From: Branchinecta lynchi
Taxonomy: Eukaryota > Arthropoda > Branchiopoda > Anostraca > Branchinectidae
Direction: 5' to 3'
Length of the DNA stretch: 64,000 nt
Assembly: GCA_023053575.1 (NCBI GenBank)
Contig: JAKZAP010000007.1
Location: forward strand, 10,181,008-10,245,007
Of the stretch, positions 1-10,729 are shown piece by piece; positions within the stretch are counted from its first letter, which is position 1; each line of letters opens with the position of its first letter. Made by a program: the position numbers and the translations under genes. A model generated the notes under the pieces. The model made no database searches. It was not told where the DNA came from and was given only the letters and a program-made list of their open reading frames with translations.

Positions 1-320
1 ACACTACTCAATTTCCCGGATTCCCCTGCCCTCCACTCCCCCCCCCCCAAAAAAAAATGGTCGGATCGTAAAAATGATTATTTCTAAGTTTGTTTGGTCG
101 GGTCTCTGATACGCTTGCCAAGTTTCATGGTCCTAGCAGATCTGGAAGTACCCTAACTTGAAAAAGTGTGACAAATGCCCTCAATTTTCAAGTTTCCAGC
201 GCCCTCCACTCCCCCGCATATGGTCGGATCGGGAAACTGATTATTTCCATGTTAGTTTGGTCGGGTCCCTGGTATGCCTGCCAAGTTTCATTTCCCTAAG
301 TCGAAAAAGTGTGACAAAAA
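1..320 (-). repeat. Family A internal repeat, fragment cut by window edge
   Basis: Two imperfect copies of the roughly 100-150 base internal unit of family A (see 21208-23025). Both carry the recurring phrases GGTCGGATCG, GTTTGGTCGGGTC and GCCAAGTTTCAT. Neither terminus of the element is visible, so only the internal array is supported. Confidence 0.6.
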
Positions 321-325
321 ACTCG

Positions 326-861
326 GATAAAAAACTCGCCATAAAAAAAACAAGCCACTTAAAACCGGTCCAACGAAGCAAGCACTCAGATGGGTACGTT
401 AGGTCATTCGCAGGTTTATTTGGAGTAGTAGTTCCTCTTGCCTTTAAAGTTTAATAGAAAAGGGCTGAGGCAGGACATTCTAGTTACCCATCACTTACTC
501 ACTTAAATTGGCTTGAAGACCCGCTGAAAATGCGTTACTTCGTTGTTCCACTATTCACGAATAATCGATTTTGAAATAGCGGAATTTTTGTGTGATATGT
601 GGTACCTCTTTGCGCTTGTATTTTTGTTGTTTGCCTTACGAGAAAAATGTATGTTGTTTGTTTTGTTCAGACACTAAGCAATCTTCACACATGTCACCAC
701 TGCCTACTTTAAAAATTAAAATTTCCCGCGTCATAGTAGAATTTTTTGTTGTGAGGACGGACGCAGATATTCTGAACGTCATAACTGGAGCAGATAGTGG
801 AAATAAAAAAATTCCTTTGCAGAATCTAAATAATTAATTGTATTCAGTTAAATGACACAAA
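326..861. other. No gene recognised
   Basis: Short open stretches occur on the plus strand at 592-837, but they show no domain, no splice logic and no similarity to the following LINE. I see nothing else supportable here. Confidence 0.5.
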
Positions 862-1756
862 AATAAGTTGGCTTTTCAACAAGGGGGGATTATTTCACCT
901 CTTTTATTTAATGTTTTTATAGATGACCTTTGTAAACAATTAATGGAGAGCCGTGTAGGCTGTAACATCTCTGGTGTGTTTCTGAATTCGATCGCTTACG
1001 CTGATGACATGGTTCTAATGGCGCCGTCGGCGAACGCATTAAATCTCCTGTTAAAGATTTGTGCAAATTATGCAGCGACACATGACATTATCTTCAATTC
1101 TGCAAAGTGCAATTACATGATTTTTATTCGGAAACATTTTAAATCCCTGATATTTCCGGCTATTCGACTTGGTGATTTTGTCTGGAAGAGAGTGCATAAA
1201 GTGAAGTACTTAGGTTATTTTTTAGACGATGATATGTATGATGATTCAGCAATGTCGAGTCAGTATCGGGGTCTTTGTGGGTCGTATCGGGGTCGTATTT
1301 TGTACTGTGTCGGTGAGAATTCTTTTATTTAAGACGTATTGCACGCAACTATATTGTTTCAACTATAACTATCTCGAGACGACGATACGTAAACTAAAAG
1401 TTTGTTTTAACAATACATTCCGTCATCTCGTTTCATACAATCGACGTTACTCTGCCAGTCAAATGTTTTTAGAAAATGAAACTGGACCTTTTGATGTTAT
1501 GAGACGGAAAGCGATAGTTAGTTTTGTTGCAAGGGTAGAAGTTTCCGAAAATCCACTTTTAAAGGCAATTCGTGAGAATGCAGAATGCCGTTCCGGCCAT
1601 TTCTACCGACTTTTCCGTCGACTGTGTTATTGCCCCGAGCTGCCGAATGGTTAAAATGATTGTATATATTTAGTAAAGAAATTTCCTGTCTTAGTGTAAT
1701 TTGATTATGTGATGTGTAATATCACGAATTAAATAAATTGATTGATTGATTGATTA
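862..1756 (+). mobile_element. 5'-truncated, frameshifted LINE (non-LTR retrotransposon) 3' end
   Basis: The conceptual product begins inside the reverse transcriptase domain. It shows motif B (FQQGGIISPLLFN), the catalytic AYADD box (about 993-1010) and the thumb-like KVKYLGYF segment that are typical of non-LTR reverse transcriptases. The reading frame breaks between about 1230 and 1330 and resumes in another frame, which runs to a stop at 1654 and carries LLFKTYCTQ, a common LINE thumb phrase. A short 3' UTR then ends in a (TTGA)n run at 1735-1755, the usual LINE tail of this kind. Endonuclease and the N-terminal half of the RT are missing, so this is a dead 5'-truncated copy. Confidence 0.85.
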
Positions 1757-2396
1757 AACTTTAAAGCTTAAAAAAATACCAGTAAGGAAGAATCCGACGC
1801 CCCTAAATTTCTGACGTCAGTCTTATATCAATGCATATAATTGTACAAAGAATGCACATTCTGTTGACATCATATTGTGTGGCGTGAAGTAGCTAGAGGC
1901 ATAAGCGGACACAAGTTCCGGAATTAGCCTTACTGGCAGGGCCCTTTTTAAGAGGTTCTACACCTACTCCTGAGTCGCAGGTTTAAAGGACACCTGAACA
2001 ATAGCTGCGTTTTTGCATTCCTGTGGACTGTAGCCGTAGCAGTTGGCCTGTGTGCTAATGAGGCGTTTTTGAACACTTTTTGCCGTAGACTTTGGCCTGT
2101 GGGTTCGAACAGCAGAAACACCTTATAAGCTGCTCAAACGGACAATGGCGGGAAATTTTAAACTCTGAAAAAAAAAAGCTTAACAGCTTACTTCCTGGTT
2201 TAAAACTAGTGTGCTAACTAACCCAGTGTGCTCTTCTAGACACACCACAACCTACAGGTACAAAAAATTCGGAACCCACTATAAAAAAAAATCCCCGAAT
2301 ACAGAGATTTGACAAGCAAACAGCAGTCATTCACAATCCTTACATTTAACTTTGAAAAATTAATTTTTGTATTCCAGAATTTCCAGATGCTCAACA
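1757..2396. other. No gene recognised
   Basis: Unique-looking AT-rich sequence. The phrases GCCGTAG and GCCTTATAAGC near 2030-2140 recur loosely around 3550-3620, which suggests an old dispersed repeat, but no boundaries can be drawn. Confidence 0.4.
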
Positions 2397-3507
2397 TTCT
2401 CCCGGCCAAAGTCCCTTCGGCCAAGTGCCGTTTCTGTAAGTCCGTCGGTCGGGCAGTCGGTCCAGGTTTTGCTAGTTCGGGCACTTCCAAACAAGCTAGG
2501 ATGATGAAACTTGGCAGGCATATCAGGGACCCGACCAGAATATCTTATAAATAATCACTTCCCCGATCCAACTTTCCCCGGATCCGAGAGTCCGGAAACT
2601 AGGAACAAGGGTAGCAAAAGGGGTGCAAAAGGGTAATGAGCTGATACGGTATCGATCCACCGTCCTCTTTCACAGAGGCCCACACGCTAGCTCACTGCGC
2701 TATTGAAACTTGTATTAGAACCGAATGGAGGGAAAGCTACAGTTTAAGGATTTTCGTCAGAACAAATGCTAAACTAAGCTTTTATCTGATTGTGTTCTGC
2801 TTTTCCCAAGAAAGTAAGCTACTTCTGTCCTAATTATATTTTGATACTGTTCCAGACTGGGGCTCCAAAACCAAATTAACTTGGAAATAATCCCTCCCAG
2901 ATCTGGCCATAGTGGGGGAGTGACGGGATGGGGAATCCAGGATCTAGTGACATGCATAACTTTAGAACGGGAGATCGGACGTGAATGAAACTTGAAAAGT
3001 CTTGACAAGTCTCAGACGATCAATTTCAAGTCTGGAATAAATCCGATAAACGGGGGGGGGGGGGGCGAGCTGGAGGGGGGTGACGGAAATGTCTTGAAAT
3101 GCTTAGAGTCGAGAGGTCGGAATGGGACTTAGCGAGGAAAGAACAAGCATAAGCCGTAGAGAAAATGCTGACAAAACAGGACCGGATCATGTCACACACA
3201 GTTGAGGGAGTTGGAGAGGGTTTTCAACAATTTCGGTGATCACGAGCTGGGGTACTTCCGAATGTGCTATGACCATGAAACTTGGCAGGGCATGTCAATC
3301 ATGACAGATTGGCTTAAAAATAGTCCCTCTCCCGATCGATCATCGTTGTCAATGAGTGGAATAACCATTTCAGATTTACTAGATCAAGCCCATTTTCTGT
3401 TGGGATGAGTATCGGGAGAGAGATCCAGCCTTGACAACTGCAAACTGTATCTGACAAACATGCTAACTGTTCTTACAAGTGCCATATGAGCTTTCAGCTC
3501 TTGTTGA
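2397..3507 (+). mobile_element. Family A element, degraded copy (A2)
   Basis: The left side carries the family A head (TTCGGCCAAGTGCC, then CGGTCGGG and TTTTGCTAGTTCGGGCAC). The right side ends with the family A tail: CAAGTGCCATAT, a GAGCT-TTC-AGCTC hairpin and CTTGTT at 3502-3507. Between them are diverged internal units, including a G run at 3052-3065. A tRNA-like segment (2640-2710) interrupts it. Non-coding. Confidence 0.7.
2640..2710 (-). mobile_element. tRNA-derived SINE head or tRNA pseudogene
   Basis: Read on the minus strand there is an A-box-like block (TAGCGCAGTGAGCTAGCG, plus-strand 2685-2702) followed about 30 bases later by a B-box-like block (GGTGGATCGATACC, 2648-2661). That is the order and spacing of a tRNA internal promoter. 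The anticodon arm between them (CCTC...GAGG) has a loop without U33, so a working tRNA is unlikely. It sits inside a family A copy, which fits an inserted SINE. Confidence 0.55.
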
Positions 3508-4353
3508 AAGGAACCACAGGCTAAGGCCAAGGACAACGCTATCAAGAAGGCCTTTGGCCGTAGTCTGTGGATTTCGTTCTTTAGCCGTTGGACTGAGGAG
3601 TAAAAACGCCTTATAAGCAAACAGGCTACAGGGAACACTTTGCCAAAACACCTAATAAGCACAGATGCTACTCACAGGCGTGCTGTAAGGCATGCAAAAA
3701 CGCAGCTAATGAAACCATACTTGAACACACCATCGAGAATGCATTTAAAGACATGGCCACGGACAGTATTCTTCTCCTGAGCGTGACGTTTTCAAAATAG
3801 GGATGTTCGTTTCCGGAGGTTTGCACATGCAGACTCCAAAGCAATTCATGCAATTCAATCCAAGACAATTCATGCAAATCTTGTACATCGCTGGCCGGAT
3901 CGTATTGGAATTTCTTCTACATACACGTTTGGGCTTAACTGGTTAAAAAATATTCGAGAAGAAGGGTTGATTGGAGACATTTCTTCATTTCTAAAATTGT
4001 TCGGTACTGAAATAAGGACAGATGCAAAATGGAGCAAAAATCATAGCTTGGAAGCACTATTTCGTATTTGGATCGGGTTTTCTGCAGGCAATGTTAACGG
4101 AAGTCATACAGATGGGGATGATACTTGGCACTCTTCATTCAGGTGTCCTTTAAGCGTACTGTCACGAACTTTGGGTGACAGGAGACTGTAGGCCGAATGG
4201 ATCCTACTGCAGGAGTTAGCACACGTGGTGCTTCAGATATATTTGACTAGGAGAAATATAAGTCTATCCTTTGGACAACACGTTTGCTTATAGACACTTA
4301 GAAAACACTTTTAACAGCTTCGCAACAGACTTACGTGAAATAAAAGAACTTAC
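3508..4353. other. TMX3-like intron or downstream DNA; no gene recognised
   Basis: Lies 3' of the TMX3-like exon at 4354-4543 on the minus strand, so it should be the following intron. A plus-strand open stretch at about 3899-4191 has no recognisable domain. No further TMX3 exon (the second thioredoxin-like domain) was found in 1-4353 on the minus strand. Confidence 0.45.
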
Positions 4354-4543
4354 CCATAAAAGGCCTTTTGTTTCCCCAACATATACAAAGAAAGTAGTAT
4401 CCTCATATGTTTGCAGAGCTTCTTTGAAGTCCAACGGATCCTTTAGATGCCTGACAGCTGGACCGGCGGCTCGCAATGCAAAATCGATTAATCCTTCTCG
4501 GTTTCTGTCCCCGTTGTAAGCGATAACTTCGTCTCCCTTTAAT
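4354..4543 (-). CDS. TMX3: TMX3-like protein, exon 3 (end of first thioredoxin domain)
   Basis: A 190-base exon on the minus strand. Acceptor TTTTGCAG lies directly before 4543 and donor GTAAGT directly after 4354. Its first base completes the codon split by exon 2 (CT|A, Leu), giving the continuous segment GYPQILLLKGDEVIAYNG, which matches the beta-strand and turn after the cis-proline of TMX3 (human has GYPTIKLLKGDLAYNYRG). It ends with TTFFVYVGETKGLLW, the start of the second, inactive thioredoxin-like domain, where human TMX3 reads RVFFVYVGG. Codon phase is 0 at the donor. The family is an endoplasmic-reticulum membrane protein disulfide isomerase. The membrane segment and KKXX-type tail would be on later exons outside the window. 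Confidence 0.9.
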
Positions 4544-4607
4544 CTGCAAAATAACGTGATATTCGTATTATTTACATTCATATCCGTATTCGTATTGTTT
4601 ACATTCA

Positions 4608-4950
4608 TGCAGTGTCAGAAGCGGGGGGGGGGTTAGGGGGTTGACCCCCCCCCCCCCCGCTAAACCCGAAACACACAAAAATAACGATTTTTATAGGCTT
4701 TTCCCTCTGATCTATGTGTTTTTGGTACTTTTTTGTCCGACCAGCAGGCAAACCCTCCCCCCCCCCCCCGAAATAAATTCCTGGATAAGGGCCTGGTCAG
4801 AAGTTCGATAAGATTTAACACAAGGATGCGCAAATTCAACATACAAGCAGATTATCCACCAGTACCACAGATTGTTTCTATTACCTTTCAAGGTTGGCGG
4901 ACACCATTTGGGGGGGGGGGGGCTACCCCCTAGTCATGACAGCCCTGCTA
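4608..4950. repeat. hAT-like MITE of family D with G/C runs (boundaries tentative)
   Basis: Starts near CAGTGTCAGAAGCGGGGG and ends near TAGTCATGACAGCCCTG, an imperfect inverted pair resembling the CAGGGGCGTCA ends of family D (27392-27712). Homopolymer G or C runs of 10-15 bases lie at 4623-4660, 4757-4771 and 4910-4922. No clear target duplication was seen. Confidence 0.35.
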
Positions 4951-5176
4951 GCAGGTTGCATATGTATTCCCTTGAATCTAGAAATTAAAGTAGCATAACG
5001 AAGAGAAATTTCTAAAAATTTGATTTTATGCGTAGAAGTTATGACTCTTCACTGTGTAGAGTCGTACGTTCCATGCGATATGGCAGCGCTTGATCTGAGA
5101 CCGATTTGAGGCGGAAAAGTCATTTGATTATTTATTATTGCTCAAAAAAGGTAAGCTAAAAGCTTGTCACTATTAC

Positions 5177-8070
5177 AACAAGACCAAAGGTTTCGATGGG
5201 ATCACAACAATTTAATATTTGTTCCAGACATTGGGTCTTGTAGATATTCGGTCTTCGACAGACTTCTTAAAACATTTTTACTATTAAAATTTAGAAACAG
5301 ATTAACCCTTTCGCCACCAAGACCGTCAATCGACGGGAGCTACAAAAATGCTGACTACCTGCCATCTGCTGGTCGCAGTTTAAAAATTGAGCGTCAGCAG
5401 TTGATTCTCCACGATACAAGGGGTCGGGCAATATGCTACATGTCTGTGTTGTTTCAATATGTAGGTGGCAGGGTGAGCTTGACTTTTGTCCTATTTGGAG
5501 ACCGTCATAGGTGTTTTTTTTTTTCTAATTAGAAATCATGGTGAAATCGAACACTATTTGCAAAGATTTTCCTTAGTTTGTATCAACAAATGGTTGATGT
5601 TTGCTTTACTGTTACAAACAGGTCAATTTTCTAATCCGTATTCCACCAATAATTTTCCAAAGACGTTCCTTGTCATTTGACAGACTTGGGACTTAGAAGT
5701 AATTTCAAACACATGTCAAATGACAGGGTCGAGATTGAAAGGAACAAGACTGGGAGTACCAAGTGTAAGGACTTACTATTATATTTTGTTTTATGTGTCA
5801 CAGCCATGAACCAAATATTTACGCGCACCAGGCACGTCGTTTGCATTCCAGAGCAACTGAAGAAGTGAGGCAAAAGTAAGGCGGGTTTGACATTTTTGAA
5901 GGAACCATTGATACACGGGTGATGTTGGCCTTTTGCCAAGATATTACTAGATTACCTTTCCGGATGAACGACGACCTAAGCTCAAGCACAGACCAAAGAC
6001 AGTCCCAAAGAACGAAGCGTATGCAGAGAAACTCGACTGCAGCAGAAGCAGCTAATGTTTTCCACTACCTCGGTCATACATCGACCTGTCGGATTGTCCA
6101 ACTGCGATGAGGTGGAAGACTAGGAACAAGCAGGTGACGCCTTCGATGTAATCACTACACCGACGACCATGTAGCTCCAGCCCTTTTTGAGTCCATGGAG
6201 AAACAGACAGAAAGAAGGATGAAGCGCGGAGGATGAAGAGAGGATGGATGAAGCGCTGTTAGAAAAGCGACGAAGATTACGTTCAGATAAACAAGTAAAG
6301 GAGATATTTCAACTATGCACGAGCTACCAGCAGACGTTGTTCCGAAGGAAAAGGTGCGGAAGTAATTACGAAATCATGTTTGAGTGAAAAGACTTCGTCA
6401 GGAAAGAAGAAGCTTTCCAGTACGACTGCAAGGATTCGCTGGTGGAAGGCTTGAACCTGTGGAATCTATCCAGAAGTACTTACCTTTGCAGTTTTTTGGC
6501 GCCATAGCCGAAAGACTGAGCTGTTTCATCTTGAAAAAGACTGTGAAGTCGTTGATAGGGAAGGGAAAGAATTTACCTGACGAAATTAGAAAAATTATTG
6601 ATTATTTCAGTTCTGATCTTTGAATCTTCGTAGAGGCAGACTTTACTGGAAGAAGTACTTCATGCCTGTTGTTGCCAACACGATGCCTCGTGACTGGTTT
6701 GCACATGACAACCGAAGAAGACCGAAATGACTGTGATTCACTATGGTTTCGAAGTTTAACCAAGGAAAGACAAAGCTGATCACAAGGAAGATGCGAGGGT
6801 TTGGGATATGTTATAGAGCTGCGACTCTAGGGAAATGTGGGCAAACATGTTTCTCAGTACCTTTTTTTACAGCTACTTTACTACTTTGTCGTTTCACACA
6901 CCAATATCCACTAGGACCGAAATTGCTTCATTAGATTTCACCGTCTTTAGGGTTGTATTAGCTTCTTTTTTTATTTTTGTAATGATGTGTTCATCCACTC
7001 AATTGGAGTATATTGGTACTGTCGATCCGCAGTATGTCAAATGACCGAAGCGACGGTTGTACCTTTACTACCCAGACCCGTCATTTGACAGACCTCTAAT
7101 TTTCTAAGAAGGAGTGAGCGGAATCAACTGGGGTAAGTTTCAGACATTTCTGGGCTATAATCTCGGTGGAAAATATCAAAATCATAATTTTATCACGAAG
7201 GAAAAAAAATCAGGTTTGAAAGGGTTAAGGTCAATGATAATCATCTGAGAAGGCCAAGTTTATATATGGATTCAGCATGTATGCTTATACCCTATAGCCT
7301 ATGTCGTATCCATTTTGACGAAACTGATCAGGACTTCCTTCGATAGTCCTACAATTTCCGGTTCTGGCCGGATTCCGGACAAACTACTTGTCTGGCGAAA
7401 TACTAAAGCTCAAACATGATTCAGCATGTCTCCTTACCCCAACATCGAACCTCCAATTAACTTCAGATAAAACTCCTACTGTCAAAAACTTTCCGGTTTC
7501 AACCCGACTCCGAGCGATCTATACGCCCGGTGAGAAGATGATTGTCATATAAGTATTCAGGATGTCTTCTTACCCACACATCGAACAACTTATCAAACAC
7601 AAATACGAATTTTCCTTGAACGAAAATTTCCGGTTTGGGCCGGATTTCGGCCGAACTAATTGTCAAGCGAGAAAACTTTTTTCACATTCGGACTCAGCAC
7701 GTTTCCTTACCGGTAAATCGAACTCAATTCAACTTCAGATTAAAATTTTACTTTTCACAAAGTTTCCGGTTTTAGCCGGATTCTGGGTGAACTAACTACT
7801 TGTCGGATTAAGCATGTCTCCTTACCCCTAGACCAACTATTTTAATGGCTTTTAAAAAAAAAATTTGTTTCCCTTAATTTCAAACCCCTCCACCACCCCT
7901 AAATATAGGGCTAGAGAACCCATCGTCGAACTTGACCTATACTTTGACCCAAAGAGTCTTCTTGCCAAGTTTGGTAAAAAAAAATACCCCCACCCCTTCG
8001 AGAGTTATCGTGCAAACAGACGGACAACTTCTACGAAGTCATAGGTATCCCTCCACTTACGTTTTGGGAT
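5177..8070 (-). mobile_element. Family B element (B1), interrupted by a piggyBac
   Basis: On the plus strand it opens with the family B tail in reverse (AACAAGACCAAAGGTTTCGA followed by TGGGATC) at 5177 and closes with the family B head in reverse (TCCACTTACGTTTTGGGAT) at 8070. Roughly 100-base internal units with phrases CTTACCCCTA, CCGGATTC and AACTACTTGTC fill about 7240-7830, followed by a conserved GAGAGTTATCGTGC block near 8000. The element is non-coding. The 1.9 kb at 5306-7224 is a separate insertion. Confidence 0.75.
5306..7224 (+). mobile_element. Decayed piggyBac-type transposon with TTAA target sites
   Basis: The segment is bounded by TTAA at 5302-5305 and 7225-7228, directly inside which are CCCTTTC (left) and GAAAGGG (right). 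That is the piggyBac signature of a TTAA duplication plus CCCTTT-type ends. The flanks join two parts of one family B element, so the insertion is well defined. Near 6629-6727 a broken frame reads LYWKKYF...ANTMPRDWF, resembling the piggyBac transposase segment that precedes the catalytic core (usually Y-W...ANxMxRDRF). There are many stops and no intact transposase. At 1919 bp it is a little short for an autonomous piggyBac. Confidence 0.75.
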
Positions 8071-8316
8071 AAAAGATAAGTAACTGAACGATATTAAAAC
8101 GGGTCTACAAACGCCTGATTTTGAAATTGCGTTGATGCAATTGACGTTTTGAATGTATTCATACAGTCTGATTCTAGGGTTTCTGGTGTGAGGTCATTCC
8201 GGGTCATACTTTCCAAACTCGGCTGTAAAAATGAATTTTGATAAATTCTGTTTTTTGGGCATGGTGGGTAAAGTTTATATGGGTGGAAACGTGTCGATTG
8301 TTGATCTACAAAAATG

Positions 8317-9112
8317 AACAAGAGCTACGAGCTCATATGGCACTTGTTACGAGTAGGCACGGCTCGGTTATGTCAATGATGTATCTAGTGTTTGCTAGGT
8401 GTCTTCCCACCAAGTTTCATCTCGATCCCTCCACTCATAGCGTTTCCCAAGAATTCCGTTGCCCCCTCGAGCTCCCCCCAAAAGTCACCGGATCCGGTCC
8501 GGATTTTAAGTGGGTCGTCTGAAGCATGAGGTCTTTCCAAATATCAAGTTCCATCGAGATCCGATCACCCGTTAAAAAGTTATAAATACCTCAAGATTCC
8601 GGATTCCCCCTCCCTCCACTCCCCCACAGTGCCCGAATCGGCTCGGTTATGTCAATGATATATCTGGTGTTTGATAGGTGTCTTCCCACCAAGTTTCATC
8701 TCGATCCCTCCACTCATAGCGTTTCCCAAGATTTCCGGTTGCCCCCTCCAGCCCCCCCCCCAAAAAAAAAAGTCACTAGATCCGGACCGGATTTTAAGTG
8801 GGTTGTCTGAGGCATGAGGTCTTTCCAAATATCAAGTTTCATCGAGATCCGTTCACCCGTTCAAAAGTTATAAATACCTCAAGATTCCGGATTCCCCCTC
8901 CCTCCACTCCCCCCACGGTACTCGGATGAGGGAAGTGACTATTTCCAACTTAATCATTTGGGGTCCCTGATACGCCTGCCAAGTCTTATCGTCCTAGCTT
9001 ATGTGGAAGTGCCCGAACTAGCAAAACCTGGACAGACCGACACACCGACAGACCGAAGGACGGACAGAAATTGCGATCGCTATCTGGCACTTGGCCGAAG
9101 GGCAAGTGCCAT
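8317..9112 (-). mobile_element. Family A element (A3), both ends present
   Basis: Plus-strand 8317 starts with the reversed tail (AACAAGAGCTACGAGCTC, then ATATGGCACTTG). It ends at 9112 with the reversed head: GCGATCGC, then a hairpin GGCACTTG...CAAGTGCC. Inside are about two copies of a roughly 250-base unit made of the phrases TCCCACCAAGTTTCAT, GGATCCGG and TATAAATACCTCAAGATTCC. A compact copy of about 0.8 kb with no coding capacity. Confidence 0.8.
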
Positions 9113-9797
9113 AAAAACTTGGATGGATTGACGTTGTTGATCCTCTGCTCTTCCACGTCTGAACTGAAGGCTTGGTCTTGGCTTTGTGAATGAAGAATGA
9201 TTTAGCCGCCTCAAATCGACTCTATACGCAGGGTTACCAAGAGCTCGACTCATGGAAGTGTCCACAATTGCTGACAAAAAGGTTCTTTTTGATACCTCGA
9301 ATTTTTGTTGTGCATCACGCTGCACAACCCGCAAAATGCGAATAATTGGCAATAACTGAATTTGTACCAACGCTTTTTAAAACATTTCGTAACTGTTTAA
9401 TCGGAAATGAGCTTTATTTATGGAATCAAACTGTTTTTGTGTGCAAAATCAAAGTAAAGAACATGTGTTGACATTGTTCAGTAAACACTTCAGTAAATTA
9501 AATGAAAAAGTATTTTTCTGACGTAAAAAGTGTCATTCGTAAAAAAAAAAAAGGTGTCACTTTCAGAGAAAAAGTATCACGGTGTCACCCAAAGGCAAAA
9601 AGTGTCAAAAAGCACCAGACGTGTCACACTTGGCAACACTGACTGCGCATCGAGAAGTCATAACTAGGCTACTATACCGAAGTAAAAATCGTAAAATCTT
9701 CGTCTTATTATATTGATTTCTAAATTTAAAGGATTAGGCTACATATGCAACCTTGTTCGTTCGTTCAAATTAACATGTTACCTGTATTACTAGTAAG
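9113..9797. other. TMX3-like intron; nothing recognised
   Basis: No gene, repeat boundary or RNA was identified. A plain 12-base A run lies at 9541-9552 and the stretch around 9520-9640 repeats GTGTCA phrases. Confidence 0.4.
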
Positions 9798-9990
9798 TAA
9801 GTAAGTAAGTAATTTATTTATAACCCGCCGTTTTCAGAAAGCGGAGTAAATGAAGAAAGTAAATAAAACACATAAACATACACAAAAAGACACTTAATTT
9901 CAATCGTCGGCCAGGAAGCAGTGTAGAAGGTCGTGCGCTGGTTGGGTTCTGTTGTCAATGATTTTTGATAGCGACGAAGAAACATCCAAA
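9798..9990 (-). mobile_element. LINE 3' end with (TTAC)n tail
   Basis: On the minus strand a 3' UTR-like block with TTTACTCCGC...GGCGGGTTATAAATAAATT ends in TTAC repeats (plus-strand AGTAAGTAAGTAAG at 9793-9815). The same tail block recurs on the plus strand at 37868-37905. It fits the 3' end of a CR1/L2-like retrotransposon with a microsatellite tail. Upstream coding similarity is too decayed to use. Confidence 0.55.
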
Positions 9991-10016
9991 AGGGTAAAGA
10001 AACATCCAAAAGGGTT

Positions 10017-10162
10017 GAGTTTTACCTCTAGAAAAATTACATAGAATCTCTACTATTCACTAATATTACTACTATCTCTACTATTACTATTCAATATGTT
10101 CCTAATCATTACATCCACTATCATTTCCGAGATTCTATGTAATTTTTCTAGAGGTAAAACTC
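10017..10162. mobile_element. 146-bp MITE with perfect 34-bp terminal inverted repeats
   Basis: The first 34 bases (starting GAGTTTTACCTCTAGAAAAA) and the last 34 bases are exact reverse complements (10017-10050 and 10129-10162). Between them lies a 78-base AT-rich spacer of TACTATT-like phrases. No coding capacity. The superfamily is not clear because I cannot see an unambiguous target duplication. Just upstream (9980-10015) an 18-base phrase is duplicated in tandem. Confidence 0.8.
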
Positions 10163-10431
10163 TTCGGTTTTCAATCTGCCATGTTTGGCTCTAGATGAGG
10201 TGTATCAGGGTATTGTTCTGACAGGGTTTGTCATCTTTTCAGAAATCCAGCAGTTTCAAAGAATCCTCCATATATACCATAAACACGCCAGTCAACCTCA
10301 GGAAGAACGAGATACGTCGCCCCAACGACGACTCAAATCCTACGTCAGCCAATTAAGCCAATTCACTGGGAGACAGCTGTGGTAACGCCACTTCGTTAGG
10401 CATACGGCGTCTTTACCGGCATAAAGAGTTA

Positions 10432-10644
10432 TGGTGGGTTTACACACTGCGTAAAATCCGAGCGTATTTTGAAATCCGAGCGTATTTTACGCACGTTTTG
10501 AGCTTGAAAAGATTTCTAGCAATACGGACGTATTTAGACAGAAAACGGACCGATTTCTCAAATACGTCCGTATTGCTAGAAATTTTTCAAGCTCAAAACG
10601 TGCGTAAAATACGCTCGGATTTTACGCAGTGTGTAAATGGACCA
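10432..10644. mobile_element. 213-bp MITE with TTA target duplication (PIF/Harbinger-like)
   Basis: Inverted ends TGGTGGGTTTACACACTGCG and CGCAGTGTGTAAATGGACCA extend inwards almost to the centre (AAAATCCGAGCGTATTTT and its complement), so the whole element can fold back. It is flanked by TTA at 10429-10431 and 10645-10647. A 3-bp TWA duplication with this structure is typical of PIF/Harbinger MITEs. Confidence 0.85.
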
Positions 10645-10729
10645 TTATTTATCAAGAGTATTCGCACGTTTCAGAGCATTGGGACTGAACCTTTTTCCAC
10701 GAGGAGCATTGCTCGGAGGCTAGAAACAC

